From Saccharopolyspora hirsuta (GTDB lineage: Bacteria; Actinomycetota; Actinomycetes; Mycobacteriales; Pseudonocardiaceae), in assembly GCF_008630535.1 (NCBI RefSeq), contig NZ_VWPH01000007.1, forward strand, positions 186,001-250,000: a stretch of 64,000 bases of DNA. The letters are read 5' to 3'. This document shows, one piece after another, positions 54,574-64,000 of the stretch. The notes below the pieces were generated by a model. The model was not told the DNA's origin. It saw only the letters and a program-made list of their open reading frames with translations, and did no database searches. The translations under genes and the position numbers were made by a program. How positions within the stretch are numbered: the stretch's first letter is position 1; the number at the start of each line of letters is the position of its first letter.

Positions 54574-55551
54574 ATGGCGTCCGAGGAAACCCTGATCGTC
54601 GACTGCGACACCGGCATCGACGACGCGCTCGCGCTGCTGTACCTGCTCGGGGACCCGGACGTGGAGATCGGCGCGGTGACGACGGTGTTCGGCAACACCG
54701 ACGCCGACACCGCGGCGCTCAACACGCTGCGGGTCCTGGAGCTGGCCGGGCGGCCGGACATCCCGGTGGCCGTCGGCGCCCGCAGCAACTGGCGCGGCGG
54801 CTCGCACCTCGCCTCGTACGTGCACGGCGACGACGGTCTGGGAAACACGAACCTGCCCGCCCCGACGGCCGCGCCGAGCAGCGAACCGGCCGCCGAGCTG
54901 ATCGTGCGCCTGGCTCGGCAGAACCCCGGGACCGTGCACCTGCTCGCCGTCGGCCCGCTGACCAACCTCGCCACCGCGCTGCTGCTCGAACCGGAACTGC
55001 CGCGACTGGTCAAGCACGTCACGATCATGGGCGGCGCGCTGCGGCACCCGGGCAACGTCACCCCCGCCGCCGAGGCGAACATCCACAACGACCCCGAAGC
55101 GGCCCGGATCGTGCTGCAAGCCGGGTGGCCGGTGACGCTGGTGCCGCTCGACGCCACCATGACCGAGGTCATCACCGAGGACCACCAGCGGCGGCTCGCC
55201 GCGACGGGTTCCCCGGTGGCGACCTTCACCGCGTCGATCCTGGACCAGTACTTCGACTTCTACGAGAGCACGGTCTTCGGCGAGCGCAAGGCCGCCTGCC
55301 ACGACCCGCTGGCCGCGGCCATCGCGGTCGGCGACGTCGAGCCGCTGCTGGCACCGGTCGTGGCGGTCGACGTCGACACCGAGGACGGGCCGGGCCGCGG
55401 CGCGACCGTCGCGGACCTCCGCGGGCAGTACCGGAACTTCCCGCCCCAGGAGGGCGCGACCGTGCGGGTGGTGCTGGAAACCGACCGCACGTTCCCGGAA
55501 CTGCTGGTCGACCGGCTCTGCAGCGCCGCACCCGCGCGGCGCGTCGCGTGA
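54574..55551 (+). CDS. Inosine/uridine-preferring nucleoside hydrolase
   Basis: Splits ribonucleosides to base and ribose. The 325-residue protein starts with the Ca-binding signature DCDTGIDDALA (Asp10, 12, 16, 17), and carries HLLAVGPLTNLATALL and the VTIMGGALRHPGNVTPAAEANIHNDPEAA segment (here quoted only in part: AEANIHNDPEAA) typical of the family. ATG 54574 is preferred; an ATG at 54517 overlaps the GntR stop as ATGA and would add 19 residues. Ribokinase follows 14 bases downstream, to phosphorylate the ribose released. Confidence 0.92.
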   Translation: MASEETLIVDCDTGIDDALALLYLLGDPDVEIGAVTTVFGNTDADTAALNTLRVLELAGRPDIPVAVGARSNWRGGSHLASYVHGDDGLGNTNLPAPTAAPSSEPAAELIVRLARQNPGTVHLLAVGPLTNLATALLLEPELPRLVKHVTIMGGALRHPGNVTPAAEANIHNDPEAARIVLQAGWPVTLVPLDATMTEVITEDHQRRLAATGSPVATFTASILDQYFDFYESTVFGERKAACHDPLAAAIAVGDVEPLLAPVVAVDVDTEDGPGRGATVADLRGQYRNFPPQEGATVRVVLETDRTFPELLVDRLCSAAPARRVA

Positions 55552-55565
55552 GCGGAGGAGGTGCG

Positions 55566-56504
55566 ATGTCGCGCGAGGTGGACCTCGTCGTGGTCGGGTC
55601 CCTGAACATCGACCTCACCGCGGGCGTGCAACGGCACCCGCTGCCCGGCGAAACGGTGCAGGCGACCGCCTTGACCACCAGCGCGGGCGGCAAGGGCGCG
55701 AACCAGGCGGTGGCCGCGGCGCGGCTCGGCGCCCGGACCGCGTTGGTCGGCCGCGTCGGCGCGGACGCGCACGGCGACACCCTGCTGGCCGCGCTGCGGG
55801 CCGACGGCGTCGACACCGCGCACACCCGCCGCGACCGGTCGGCGGCCACCGGAACCGCGCTGATCAGCGTCGCCGCCACCGGCGAGAACAGCATCATCGT
55901 GTCCGCGGCCGCCAACGCGCAGCTGTGCCCGGCCGACATCACCGCTGCCCAGCCGCTGATCGCGTCCGCGCGGGTGGTCTCGGTCGTCCTGGAGATCCCG
56001 GTGGCGACCGCAGCCGCGACCGCCCGCGCGGCGCGAGCCGCCGGAACCCGCTTGGTGCTGAACCTCTCCCCCGTGGTCGACCTGCCCGCCGAGGTGCTCT
56101 CGGCCGCCGACCCGCTGATCGTCAACGAGCACGAGGCGCGGGAAATCCTGCAACGCAACGGTTTTCCGGTACCTGACGAGGACATCGCGCACGCGTCGGC
56201 CCTCCTGCAGCTCGGAGTGCGATCGGCCGTGGTCACCTTCGGCCCGCGCGGTGCGGCCGTCGCAGAACCCGACCGCGCCGAGCACGTTCCCGGAGTACCG
56301 GCCGACGCGGTCGACACCACGGGAGCCGGAGATGCCTTCGCCGCCACCGTGGCCTGGCGCCTCAGCCAAGGCGACCCGCTCCCCACCGCCGCCCGCTGGG
56401 CCACCCTCGTCGGAGCCTGCAGCGTCCAGCAACCCGGCGCACAACCGTCGTACCCGAAGCTCGACCGCGTCCTCAGCACCGCCGAAGCAGCTCCGCCCAG
56501 GTGA
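55566..56504 (+). CDS. rbsK: Ribokinase
   Basis: PfkB-family kinase of 312 residues that makes ribose-5-phosphate. VVGSLNIDLT near the N-terminus contacts the sugar; SAGGKGANQAVAAARLG (GGKGAN, 41-46) is signature 1 and DTTGAGDAFAATVAW signature 2 with the catalytic Asp. ATG 55566 has GGAGGAGG just upstream. It is the last gene of the GntR operon and appears intact at its C-terminus, although the next reading frame begins within its stop codon, where an XRE gene lost its 5' end. Confidence 0.93.
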   Translation: MSREVDLVVVGSLNIDLTAGVQRHPLPGETVQATALTTSAGGKGANQAVAAARLGARTALVGRVGADAHGDTLLAALRADGVDTAHTRRDRSAATGTALISVAATGENSIIVSAAANAQLCPADITAAQPLIASARVVSVVLEIPVATAAATARAARAAGTRLVLNLSPVVDLPAEVLSAADPLIVNEHEAREILQRNGFPVPDEDIAHASALLQLGVRSAVVTFGPRGAAVAEPDRAEHVPGVPADAVDTTGAGDAFAATVAWRLSQGDPLPTAARWATLVGACSVQQPGAQPSYPKLDRVLSTAEAAPPR

Positions 56505-57265
56505 GGCCCACCCGTGCGACGTTTAGCCAGGTCGAAACCGCGAAGGGCTCCTTCAGCACCGACGAGCTGAAAACCCTGCTGGACTTCTACGAAGTCACCG
56601 AGGACGAGCGTCAGACGGTCCTGGAACTCGGCGCCCAAGCCCGCAAACGCCAACGCGGCCGGACCTACACCGACCAGCTGCCGCGTTCGTTCGAACGCCT
56701 CGCAGACCTCCAAGCCGACGCCAAGGCCATCGGCTTCTACGACACCGGCATCATCCCCGGGCTGGCGCAGACGCACGACTACGTGCGTGCCCTCATGAAG
56801 GCAGGAGACGGCGTCTGGTGGGACCACGATCCAGAAGAGGTCGAGCGTCGAATCGCATACCGGTTGGACCAGCAGAAGCGAGTTCTGGAGTCGGACGTAC
56901 CCAAAGAGGTCGTCTTCGTGCTCACCGAGACCGCGCTGCAGCAAGTCGTGGGAAGCCTTTCCGTTCTGCGCGGGCAGATCTTGCATCTGTTGCAGCTCAG
57001 CGAACGTCCGAGCGTAGTCGTACAGGTGATGGCCAGCAGCGCCCCGGACAATCCGCTGCTCGGTGGCGGGCTGATCACGCTCGATTTCGGTGAAGCTGCA
57101 CCGAAGATCGCGTTCAGCGCTTCACATGGCCCAGCGACCTATCACGATCAAGAAGAGGACACTGGCCCCATGTTCCGCGCGTTCGATCGAGTGCGGAAGT
57201 TGGCGCTGTCACCGAAGAAGACGAGCAACCTTCTCCTGACCAGACTGAGGGACATGCAGCGATGA
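56501..57265 (+). pseudogene. 5'-truncated XRE/DUF5753 regulator
   Basis: A frame of 254 residues that corresponds to the DUF5753 part and only the last third of the N-terminal helix-turn-helix of XRE-type actinobacterial regulators: TFSQVETAKGSFSTDELKTLL is the end of the HTH, but the first 35-45 residues are missing and the reading frame begins inside the ribokinase stop codon. DUF5753 (from about 60 to the end) looks complete. GTG 56501 could still start translation through coupling to rbsK, giving a protein without DNA-binding capacity. Two DUF397 genes follow with overlap. Truncation was probably caused by insertion of the nucleoside cluster or a deletion. Confidence 0.75.
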
Positions 57266-57438
57266 GCTACGACACCGGATGGTTCAAGAGCACCAAGAGC
57301 TCGGCGTCCAGCAACGCCTGCGTCGAGGTCCGATTAACCGACCAAGCCGTCACCGTGCGGGACTCCAAGGCCCCCGACGACGGACACGTCCAGATCAGTC
57401 ACAGCGCTTGGCGAAAGTTCCTGACCAGCCTCCGCTGA
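57262..57438 (+). CDS. DUF397 domain protein, tandem copy 1
   Basis: A 58-residue protein starting MSYDTGWFKSTKSSASSNAC, with VEVRLTDQAVTVRDSKAPDD in the middle and WRKFLTSLR at the end, the full DUF397 pattern. Its ATG overlaps the DUF5753 stop as ATGA, so it is translationally coupled to it. In Streptomyces, DUF397 proteins of this size partner with XRE/DUF5753 regulators. It is 69% or so identical by eye to the next gene. Confidence 0.88.
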   Translation: MSYDTGWFKSTKSSASSNACVEVRLTDQAVTVRDSKAPDDGHVQISHSAWRKFLTSLR

Positions 57439-57451
57439 AAGGCCTCAAACG

Positions 57452-57628
57452 ATGAGCTATGACGCCGGATGGTTCAAGAGCAGCCGCAGTTCAGCTGCAA
57501 GCAACACGTGCGTCGAGGTTCGATTAACCGACCGCACCGTTGCCGTCCGCGACTCCAAATCCCCCAACGACGGGCAGATCCAGGTCAGCCACGCCGTCTG
57601 GCGCGACTTCCTCGCCAGTCTCCGCTGA
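57452..57628 (+). CDS. DUF397 domain protein, tandem copy 2
   Basis: A 58-residue paralogue of the preceding gene, same length, starting MSYDAGWFKSSRSSAASNTC and ending WRDFLASLR. Nucleotide identity is high, including the shared GTCGAGGT-CGATTAACCGAC core and a copied upstream AACGATGAGCTA, so it arose by recent tandem duplication. The two may now differ in partner or dosage. Confidence 0.88.
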   Translation: MSYDAGWFKSSRSSAASNTCVEVRLTDRTVAVRDSKSPNDGQIQVSHAVWRDFLASLR

Positions 57629-57633
57629 ACGCA

Positions 57634-57676
57634 CGGAGGGCACCTCCGGCGATCTGCTCGCCTGAGGTGCCCTCCG
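57634..57676. terminator. Terminator between DUF397 pair and gatB
   Basis: CGGAGGGCACCTC (57634-57646) pairs perfectly with GAGGTGCCCTCCG (57664-57676), between convergent genes. The same 13-base stem opens the terminator at 26871. Confidence 0.85.
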
Positions 57677-57685
57677 CTGTCAGGA

Positions 57686-59191
57686 CTACTGGCCGCAGGC
57701 CGCCAGGACCAGCTCGCGGACCCGCTTCGCGTCGGCCTGGCCCTTGGTGGCCTTCATGACCGCGCCGACGATCGCGCCCGCCGCCTGGACCTTGCCGCCG
57801 CGGATCTTGTCCGCCACGTCCGGCTGGGCCGCCAGCGCTTCGTCGATCGCCTTCTGCAGGGCGGAGTCGTCGGAGACGACCTCCAGGCCGCGGGCCGCCA
57901 CCACGTCGTCCGGCTCGCCCTCACCGGCGAGAACCCCGTCGACCACCTGGCGGGCCAGCTTGTTGGTCAGCTTGCCCTCGGCGACCAGGGCGATCACCCG
58001 CGCCACCTGCTTCGGGGAGATGTCCAGGTCGGCCAGCTCCACACCGCGGGTGTTGGCCTGCTGCGCGAGGTAGGAGACCCACCAGGAGCGGGCGTCGCCC
58101 GGCTGCGCACCGGCTTCCACCGTCTCGGCGATCAGCTCCAGCGCCCCGGCGTTGACCAGGTCGCGCAGCTCCTCGTCGGACAGGCCCCACTGCTCCTTGG
58201 CGCGCTTGCGGCGCTCCCACGGCAGCTCAGGCAGGGTCTTGGACAGCTCCTCGACCCACTCGCGGGACGGCGCGATCGGCACCAGGTCCGGCTCCGGGAA
58301 GTACCGGTAGTCCTCGGAGGTCTCCTTGCGGCGGCCCGCCGACGTGGTGCCGGTGGACTCGTCGAAGTGCCGGGTCTCCTGCAGGATCGAGCCGCCGGAG
58401 GCCAGCACCGCCGCGTGCCGCTGCATCTCGAAGCGCACCGCGCGCTCCACGCTGCGCAGCGAGTTGACGTTCTTCGTCTCGGTGCGGGTGCCGAACTCCG
58501 CCGAGCCCTTCGGCATCAGCGACACGTTCGCGTCGCAGCGCAGCGAGCCCTGGTCCATCCGCACGTCGGAGACGTCCAGCGCGCGCAGCAGGTCCCGCAG
58601 CGCGGTGACGTAGGCGCGGGCGACCTCGGGGGCGCGCTCACCGGCGCCGACGATCGGCTTGGTGACGATCTCGATCAGCGGCACACCGGCGCGGTTGTAG
58701 TCCAGCAGCGAGTGGTCCGCGCCGTGGATGCGACCGGTGCTGCCGCCCACGTGCAGCGACTTGCCGGTGTCCTCCTCCATGTGCGCGCGCTCGATCTCGA
58801 CCCGGAACGTCTCGCCGTCGTCCAGCACCACGTCCAGGTAGCCGTCGTGCACGATCGGCTCGTCGTACTGCGAGGTCTGGAAGTTCTTCGGCATGTCCGG
58901 GTAGAAGTAGTTCTTCCGGGCGAACCGGCACCACTCCGCGACCTGGCAGTTCAGCGCCAGGCCGATCCGGATCGCGGCCTCCACGGCCTTGCCGTTGACC
59001 ACCGGCAGCGCACCCGGCAGGCCCAGGCACACCGGGCACACCTGGGTGTTGGGCTCCGCGCCGAAGGCGTTGGCGCAGCCGCAGAACATCTTCGTCTTCG
59101 TGGACAGCTCGACGTGCACCTCGAGGCCGAGCACCGGGTCGAACCGGGCCAGGACCTCGTCGTAGTCCATGATCTCGGCGACGGCGGTCAC
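57686..59191 (-). CDS. gatB: Asp/Glu-tRNA(Asn/Gln) amidotransferase subunit B
   Basis: Kinase and tRNA-binding subunit of GatCAB, which phosphorylates the Glu on Glu-tRNA(Gln) and replaces it with ammonia to give Gln-tRNA. The 501-residue protein starts near [17 protein letters not shown], has Zn-binding cysteines in the CGC and VCPVCLG context, [16 protein letters not shown] and a C-terminal YqeY-like tail domain ([22 protein letters not shown]). GTG 59191 overlaps the small ORF stop as GTGA, giving coupling to it and gatA. Confidence 0.96.
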   Translation of the reverse strand: MTAVAEIMDYDEVLARFDPVLGLEVHVELSTKTKMFCGCANAFGAEPNTQVCPVCLGLPGALPVVNGKAVEAAIRIGLALNCQVAEWCRFARKNYFYPDMPKNFQTSQYDEPIVHDGYLDVVLDDGETFRVEIERAHMEEDTGKSLHVGGSTGRIHGADHSLLDYNRAGVPLIEIVTKPIVGAGERAPEVARAYVTALRDLLRALDVSDVRMDQGSLRCDANVSLMPKGSAEFGTRTETKNVNSLRSVERAVRFEMQRHAAVLASGGSILQETRHFDESTGTTSAGRRKETSEDYRYFPEPDLVPIAPSREWVEELSKTLPELPWERRKRAKEQWGLSDEELRDLVNAGALELIAETVEAGAQPGDARSWWVSYLAQQANTRGVELADLDISPKQVARVIALVAEGKLTNKLARQVVDGVLAGEGEPDDVVAARGLEVVSDDSALQKAIDEALAAQPDVADKIRGGKVQAAGAIVGAVMKATKGQADAKRVRELVLAACGQ

Positions 59192-59384
59192 TTCTCGTCC
59201 TCCTCGCCCTTGCGCAGCGCGCGCACGGCCAGCGCGGTGCCGGTGATCAGCCCGGCTGCGGTGATGATCGCGTCCGCCAGCTCCAGCTTGTCCTTCTTCT
59301 CCCGCGCCGCGCGGATGCTCGCCCGCAGGCCGAAAGCCGCGGACAGCACCGAGGCCAGCTGGAACGCCGCCTTCAACTTCGGGT

Positions 59385-59388
<4 letters not shown>
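59188..59388 (-). CDS. Small hydrophobic protein inside gatCAB
   Basis: A 66-residue ORF whose ATG overlaps the gatA stop and whose stop overlaps the gatB start, so it is translationally locked into the operon. It has two short amphipathic to hydrophobic segments ([13 protein letters not shown] and [16 protein letters not shown]) divided by a charged [11 protein letters not shown] stretch and a C-terminal acidic RKGEEDEK. No known domain is recognised. In M. tuberculosis this position holds pfkA. A membrane or partner role is open. Confidence 0.72.
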
Positions 59389-60892
<1,504 letters not shown>

Positions 60893-60893
<1 letters not shown>

Positions 60894-61192
60894 CAGGCCT
60901 CCTCGGTGAGAATCCGCGGCACGCGGAACCGGTCCTCTTCAGCGGCGGGCGCGGCAGCGAGCGCCTGCTCGCGCGTCAAGCCCGGCCGCACCTCGTCCTC
61001 GCGGAAGACGTTGGTCACCGGCACGGCGTGGGAAGTCGGCGGGATGTCGTCCGCAGCGACCTCGCCCACCTTGGCCACCGCATCGAGGATCTGGTCCAGC
61101 TGGCCGGCGAAGGTGTCGAGCTCGGCCTCGGTGACGGCCAGCCGCGCCAGGCCGGCGAGGTGCGCGACCTCGTCGCGGGAGATCTTGGACAC
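60893..61192 (-). CDS. gatC: Asp/Glu-tRNA(Asn/Gln) amidotransferase subunit C
   Basis: The 99-residue stabilising subunit that wraps Gat[20 protein letters not shown] and [18 protein letters not shown] are the two helical segments, followed by the extended [19 protein letters not shown] arm and a VPRIL-type end. GTG 61192 follows GGGAG. First gene of the operon gatC-gatA-orf66-gatB. Confidence 0.95.
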
Positions 61193-61493
61193 TGCGAAGG
61201 CTCCCTGGTCATGTCCGGTTTCACGGGTACCGCCCAGTCTATTGACGAGGCGGCCAGGAACATTCCTGGGGTTGCGTGCCTGCGCGCAACTGCGCGCAGG
61301 ACCGTGCGCCCGGGAACCTTCGAAAGCCGTCGATCGTTTCACTGCGTGGACGGCGGTGGCACCGGGAGCTACCGGGATCTGCCACAATTTCAGGGCCAGT
61401 TCCTCGTGCGAGGAGCCGCTGGAGTGCGGCCTCGTGCGCCTGGAGCAGCGCGACCGGCGAGGTGTCGCGCACGAAACTGGAGGCTTGAGTCCG
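61193..61493. other. Divergent region upstream of gatCAB and the ACT gene
   Basis: About 300 bases with no gene seen. Two palindromes stand out: CCAGGAA-CA-TTCCTGG at 61254-61269 and CCTGCGCGCA-AC-TGCGCGCAGG at 61279-61300. TTGACG occurs at 61242-61247 and, on the minus strand, TAGACT at 61237-61242. One or both palindromes may be operators for gatCAB. Confidence 0.55.
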
Positions 61494-62147
61494 GTGTCCT
61501 TCCTCATCCGGGTGCAGATTCCGGACCGGCCGGGCAACCTCGGCTCGGTGGCGAGCGCGCTCGGCGAGATCGGTGCCGACATCCTCAGCGTCGACGTCGT
61601 CGAGCGGGCGGGCGGCGTGGCGATCGACGACCTGGTGGTGGAGCTGCCCTCCGGGCGCCTGCCGGACGTGCTGATCACCGCGGCCGAATCCGTCGAAGGC
61701 GTCACCGTCGACGCGGTCCGCCCCTACGCGGGCGTGCTGGACACCCACCGCGAGCTCGAGCTGGTCGAGGAGATCGCCGCCGAGCCCGGTCGCGGCCTGC
61801 AGATCTTCGCCGAAGGCGTCCCCAAGATCATCCGCTCCGGGTGGGCGATCGTCTTCGGCCACCGCTCCGGCGGCGCGGAGCAGCTGGCGGCGAGCACCTC
61901 CGCCCCGCAGGAGGGCTACCTGGAGCTGCCGTGGCTGCCGCTGCCGCGCGCCACGATCCTCGACGGCGACGACACCTGGGTCCCGGAGACCTGGCAGGAG
62001 CTGGGCACCGAGCTGGCGGCCACCCCCATCGGCAAGCCGGACCGGGTCCTGCTGGCGGGCCGTCCGGGCGGCCCGATGTTCCGCGCCGCGGAACTCGCCC
62101 GCCTCGCCCACCTCGCAGGCATCGTCTCCGTCGTCCTCGACGGCTGA
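61494..62147 (+). CDS. ACT domain protein
   Basis: A 217-residue protein with an N-terminal ACT domain, [28 protein letters not shown], which normally binds amino acids, and a C-terminal region containing [14 protein letters not shown] and a [20 protein letters not shown] helix. This architecture sits between gatC and ligA in mycobacteria too (Rv3013); no function is established. GTG 61494 has GGAGG ten bases upstream; a TTG at 61485 is unlikely. Confidence 0.85.
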   Translation: MSFLIRVQIPDRPGNLGSVASALGEIGADILSVDVVERAGGVAIDDLVVELPSGRLPDVLITAAESVEGVTVDAVRPYAGVLDTHRELELVEEIAAEPGRGLQIFAEGVPKIIRSGWAIVFGHRSGGAEQLAASTSAPQEGYLELPWLPLPRATILDGDDTWVPETWQELGTELAATPIGKPDRVLLAGRPGGPMFRAAELARLAHLAGIVSVVLDG

Positions 62148-62226
62148 TTCCGATCGAATCCGGCGCCCTCCACGGCATCCCCCGGCATGTCGGACCCCGA
62201 CACGCCCGGGCGCGGGGGAACTTCCG

Positions 62227-62532
62227 CGATTTCAATGGAAATCAGAGGTCCGATTTCCATTGAACTTGTTCATGGACCGCAGCCGCGAAGGGCGAACTGC
62301 ACCGATCGGCAGGTGCCGCATGCGCCGCCAGGCGCATAACCCACCCTCGCAACTCGCACCGCCGCGGGTTCACGGTGCCCACCCCTCCGGGGTTCCTTCC
62401 GGCGAGGACGGCCCTGACGCCGTGTATCGGGTCATGCACAAGCCAGGGCACCCGGAGTCCAGGCGGGCGCTGAGGTTCCGCCACCGGCACCGCCACGCAG
62501 AACGAGGTTGGAAAAACCTCACTGAAATCGCA
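62227..62532 (-). repeat. Dispersed structured repeat, copy F (full)
   Basis: This copy matches A from end to end: it starts with GCGATTTCAATGGAAATC-type palindromes at 62227-62264, then GGACCGCAGCCGCGAAGGGCGA, stem P1 (ATGCGCC 62320-62326 with GGCGCAT 62331-62337), stem P2 (CCCTG with CAGGG), the conserved right part and the AACGAGGTTGGAAAAACCTC tail. A short insertion has changed the left half of the outer stem. It lies between the convergent ACT and GNAT genes. Confidence 0.85.
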
Positions 62533-62554
62533 CTCCACCGACCCCGACGGCCCG

Positions 62555-62580
62555 ACCGCAGTTCCACCTGAAACTGCGGT
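62555..62580. repeat. TTTCA/GAAA palindrome, copy 9
   Basis: ACCGCAGTT and an imperfect centre with TGAAACTGCGGT form a 26-base palindrome with two mismatches, 34 bases 3' of the GNAT stop codon and just beyond repeat copy F. Confidence 0.75.
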
Positions 62581-62613
62581 CACCCGAGCCGAACGGACCG
62601 GTTCGGGGCGGGC

Positions 62614-63099
62614 TCACAGGTCCAGGGCGAAGGCCAGGAGGTGGACGTCCGGGGCCGGGGTCCAGTCGCGGTCCGGGCAGCGTTCGAAGCCCAGGTTCCG
62701 GTAGAGGCGCTGGGCCGTCTCCGAGGTGTCCTTCACGCAGAGCACCACGCGCTTCAGGTCCTGCTCGCGGGCCCGGTCGATCACCGCTCGCACCAGCGCT
62801 CGGCCGACGCCGTTGCCCATCGCTTCCGGCGCCACCGCGAGCATGCGGAACTCCAGCTCACCGGGCTGCGAGATCTCGGCGTAGGCGGTGCCGGGCTGGA
62901 CCACGGTGACCGTGCCGACCGGCTTGTCGCCGACGAGGGCGACCAGCAGCTCGGCACGCTCCGCGCGGTCGGCCGCGTCGCGCAGCACCGAGGCGTAGTC
63001 GACGTCGGCGGGCATGCTGCCCGCCTCGGTGTAGGCGCGGACTGCGATCTCGCCGATCGCCTCGTACTCGGCCGACCGGGCCACCCGAACTGTCGTCAT
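62614..63099 (-). CDS. GNAT family N-acetyltransferase
   Basis: A 161-residue acetyltransferase. FRMLAVAPEAMGNGVGRALV is the acetyl-CoA-binding motif A (R/Q-x-x-G-x-G/A), with strand 5 and helix after VVLCVKDTSETAQRLYRNLGF. Substrate unknown. ATG 63099 is 38 bases downstream of the ligA stop, so it may be co-transcribed with ligA. Repeat copy F and a palindrome follow its 3' end. Confidence 0.88.
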   Translation of the reverse strand: MTTVRVARSAEYEAIGEIAVRAYTEAGSMPADVDYASVLRDAADRAERAELLVALVGDKPVGTVTVVQPGTAYAEISQPGELEFRMLAVAPEAMGNGVGRALVRAVIDRAREQDLKRVVLCVKDTSETAQRLYRNLGFERCPDRDWTPAPDVHLLAFALDL

Positions 63100-63137
63100 G
63101 CCGCCGATCCTGCCAATGCGCACCGACAGCGGCCGGG

Positions 63138-64000
<863 letters not shown>

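Overview
This window reads as chromosomal DNA from a high-GC actinomycete, most likely a Pseudonocardiales species such as Saccharopolyspora (an inference from gene content, not a database match). Supporting signs are the very high G+C, frequent GTG starts, apparently leaderless genes with TAGGGT-type -10 elements, an HU protein with a long basic tail, an F420 biosynthesis gene, and DUF397/DUF5753 genes. From memory, the backbone follows Mycobacterium tuberculosis Rv2976c to Rv3014c: ung, thiL, DUF3515, ddl, gpsA, fbiD/cofC, ppk, mutT1, hupB, leuDC with an IclR regulator, gltX, an FAH protein, leuB, serA, ilvCNB, cfp6, a DoxX protein, lppZ, gatB, gatA, gatC, an ACT protein and ligA.

Layout. 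1-6.4 kb: ung, an MHS-type transporter, thiL, an Lrp-like ligand domain, DUF3515, a metallophosphoesterase and ddl. 6.6-11.4 kb: accessory genes: a MocR regulator divergent from a NimA-like flavoprotein and a GNAT gene, then a cysteine module of cysteine dioxygenase behind a cysteine-rich leader peptide and a cystathionine gamma-lyase-type enzyme. 11.5-18.6 kb: gpsA-plsC, cofC/fbiD, ppk, mutT1, hupB. 18.8-21.8 kb: leuC-leuD with a divergent IclR regulator. 22-25.5 kb: two identical tRNA-Glu(CTC), one tRNA-Gln(CTG), a HAD phosphatase and gltX. 25.6-31.7 kb: a flavin monooxygenase, an FAH protein, cimA behind an isoleucine leader peptide, an SRPBCC-ArsR pair and leuB. 32-41 kb: serA, ilvB-ilvN-ilvC behind a branched-chain leader peptide, a PH-domain protein and ilvD. 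41-50.9 kb: an ECF sigma factor, two hydrolases, DoxX, a BCCT transporter, an LppZ-like lipoprotein, and TetR with a flavin monooxygenase. 51-56.5 kb: a nucleoside utilisation cluster under a GntR regulator. 56.5-57.6 kb: a beheaded XRE/DUF5753 gene and two DUF397 genes. 57.7-64 kb: gatC-gatA-orf66-gatB, an ACT protein, a GNAT gene and the 3' part of ligA.

How the genes work together. Most of the branched-chain amino acid pathway is here (cimA, leuB, leuC, leuD, ilvB, ilvN, ilvC, ilvD; leuA and ilvE are not). GltX, tRNA-Gln and GatCAB together give the indirect route to Gln-tRNA. The deaminase, nucleoside hydrolase, ribokinase and permease form a salvage and catabolic unit.

The least expected signals lie between genes. 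One is a family of six dispersed repeats whose stems keep pairing while their sequence changes; all six lie in the same orientation just 3' of minus-strand genes, two of them inside the leuCD and ilvNC operons. Another is a family of short TTTCA-NN-TGAAA-type palindromes. There are also three amino-acid leader peptides. Repeat and operator roles are read from sequence only and are untested.
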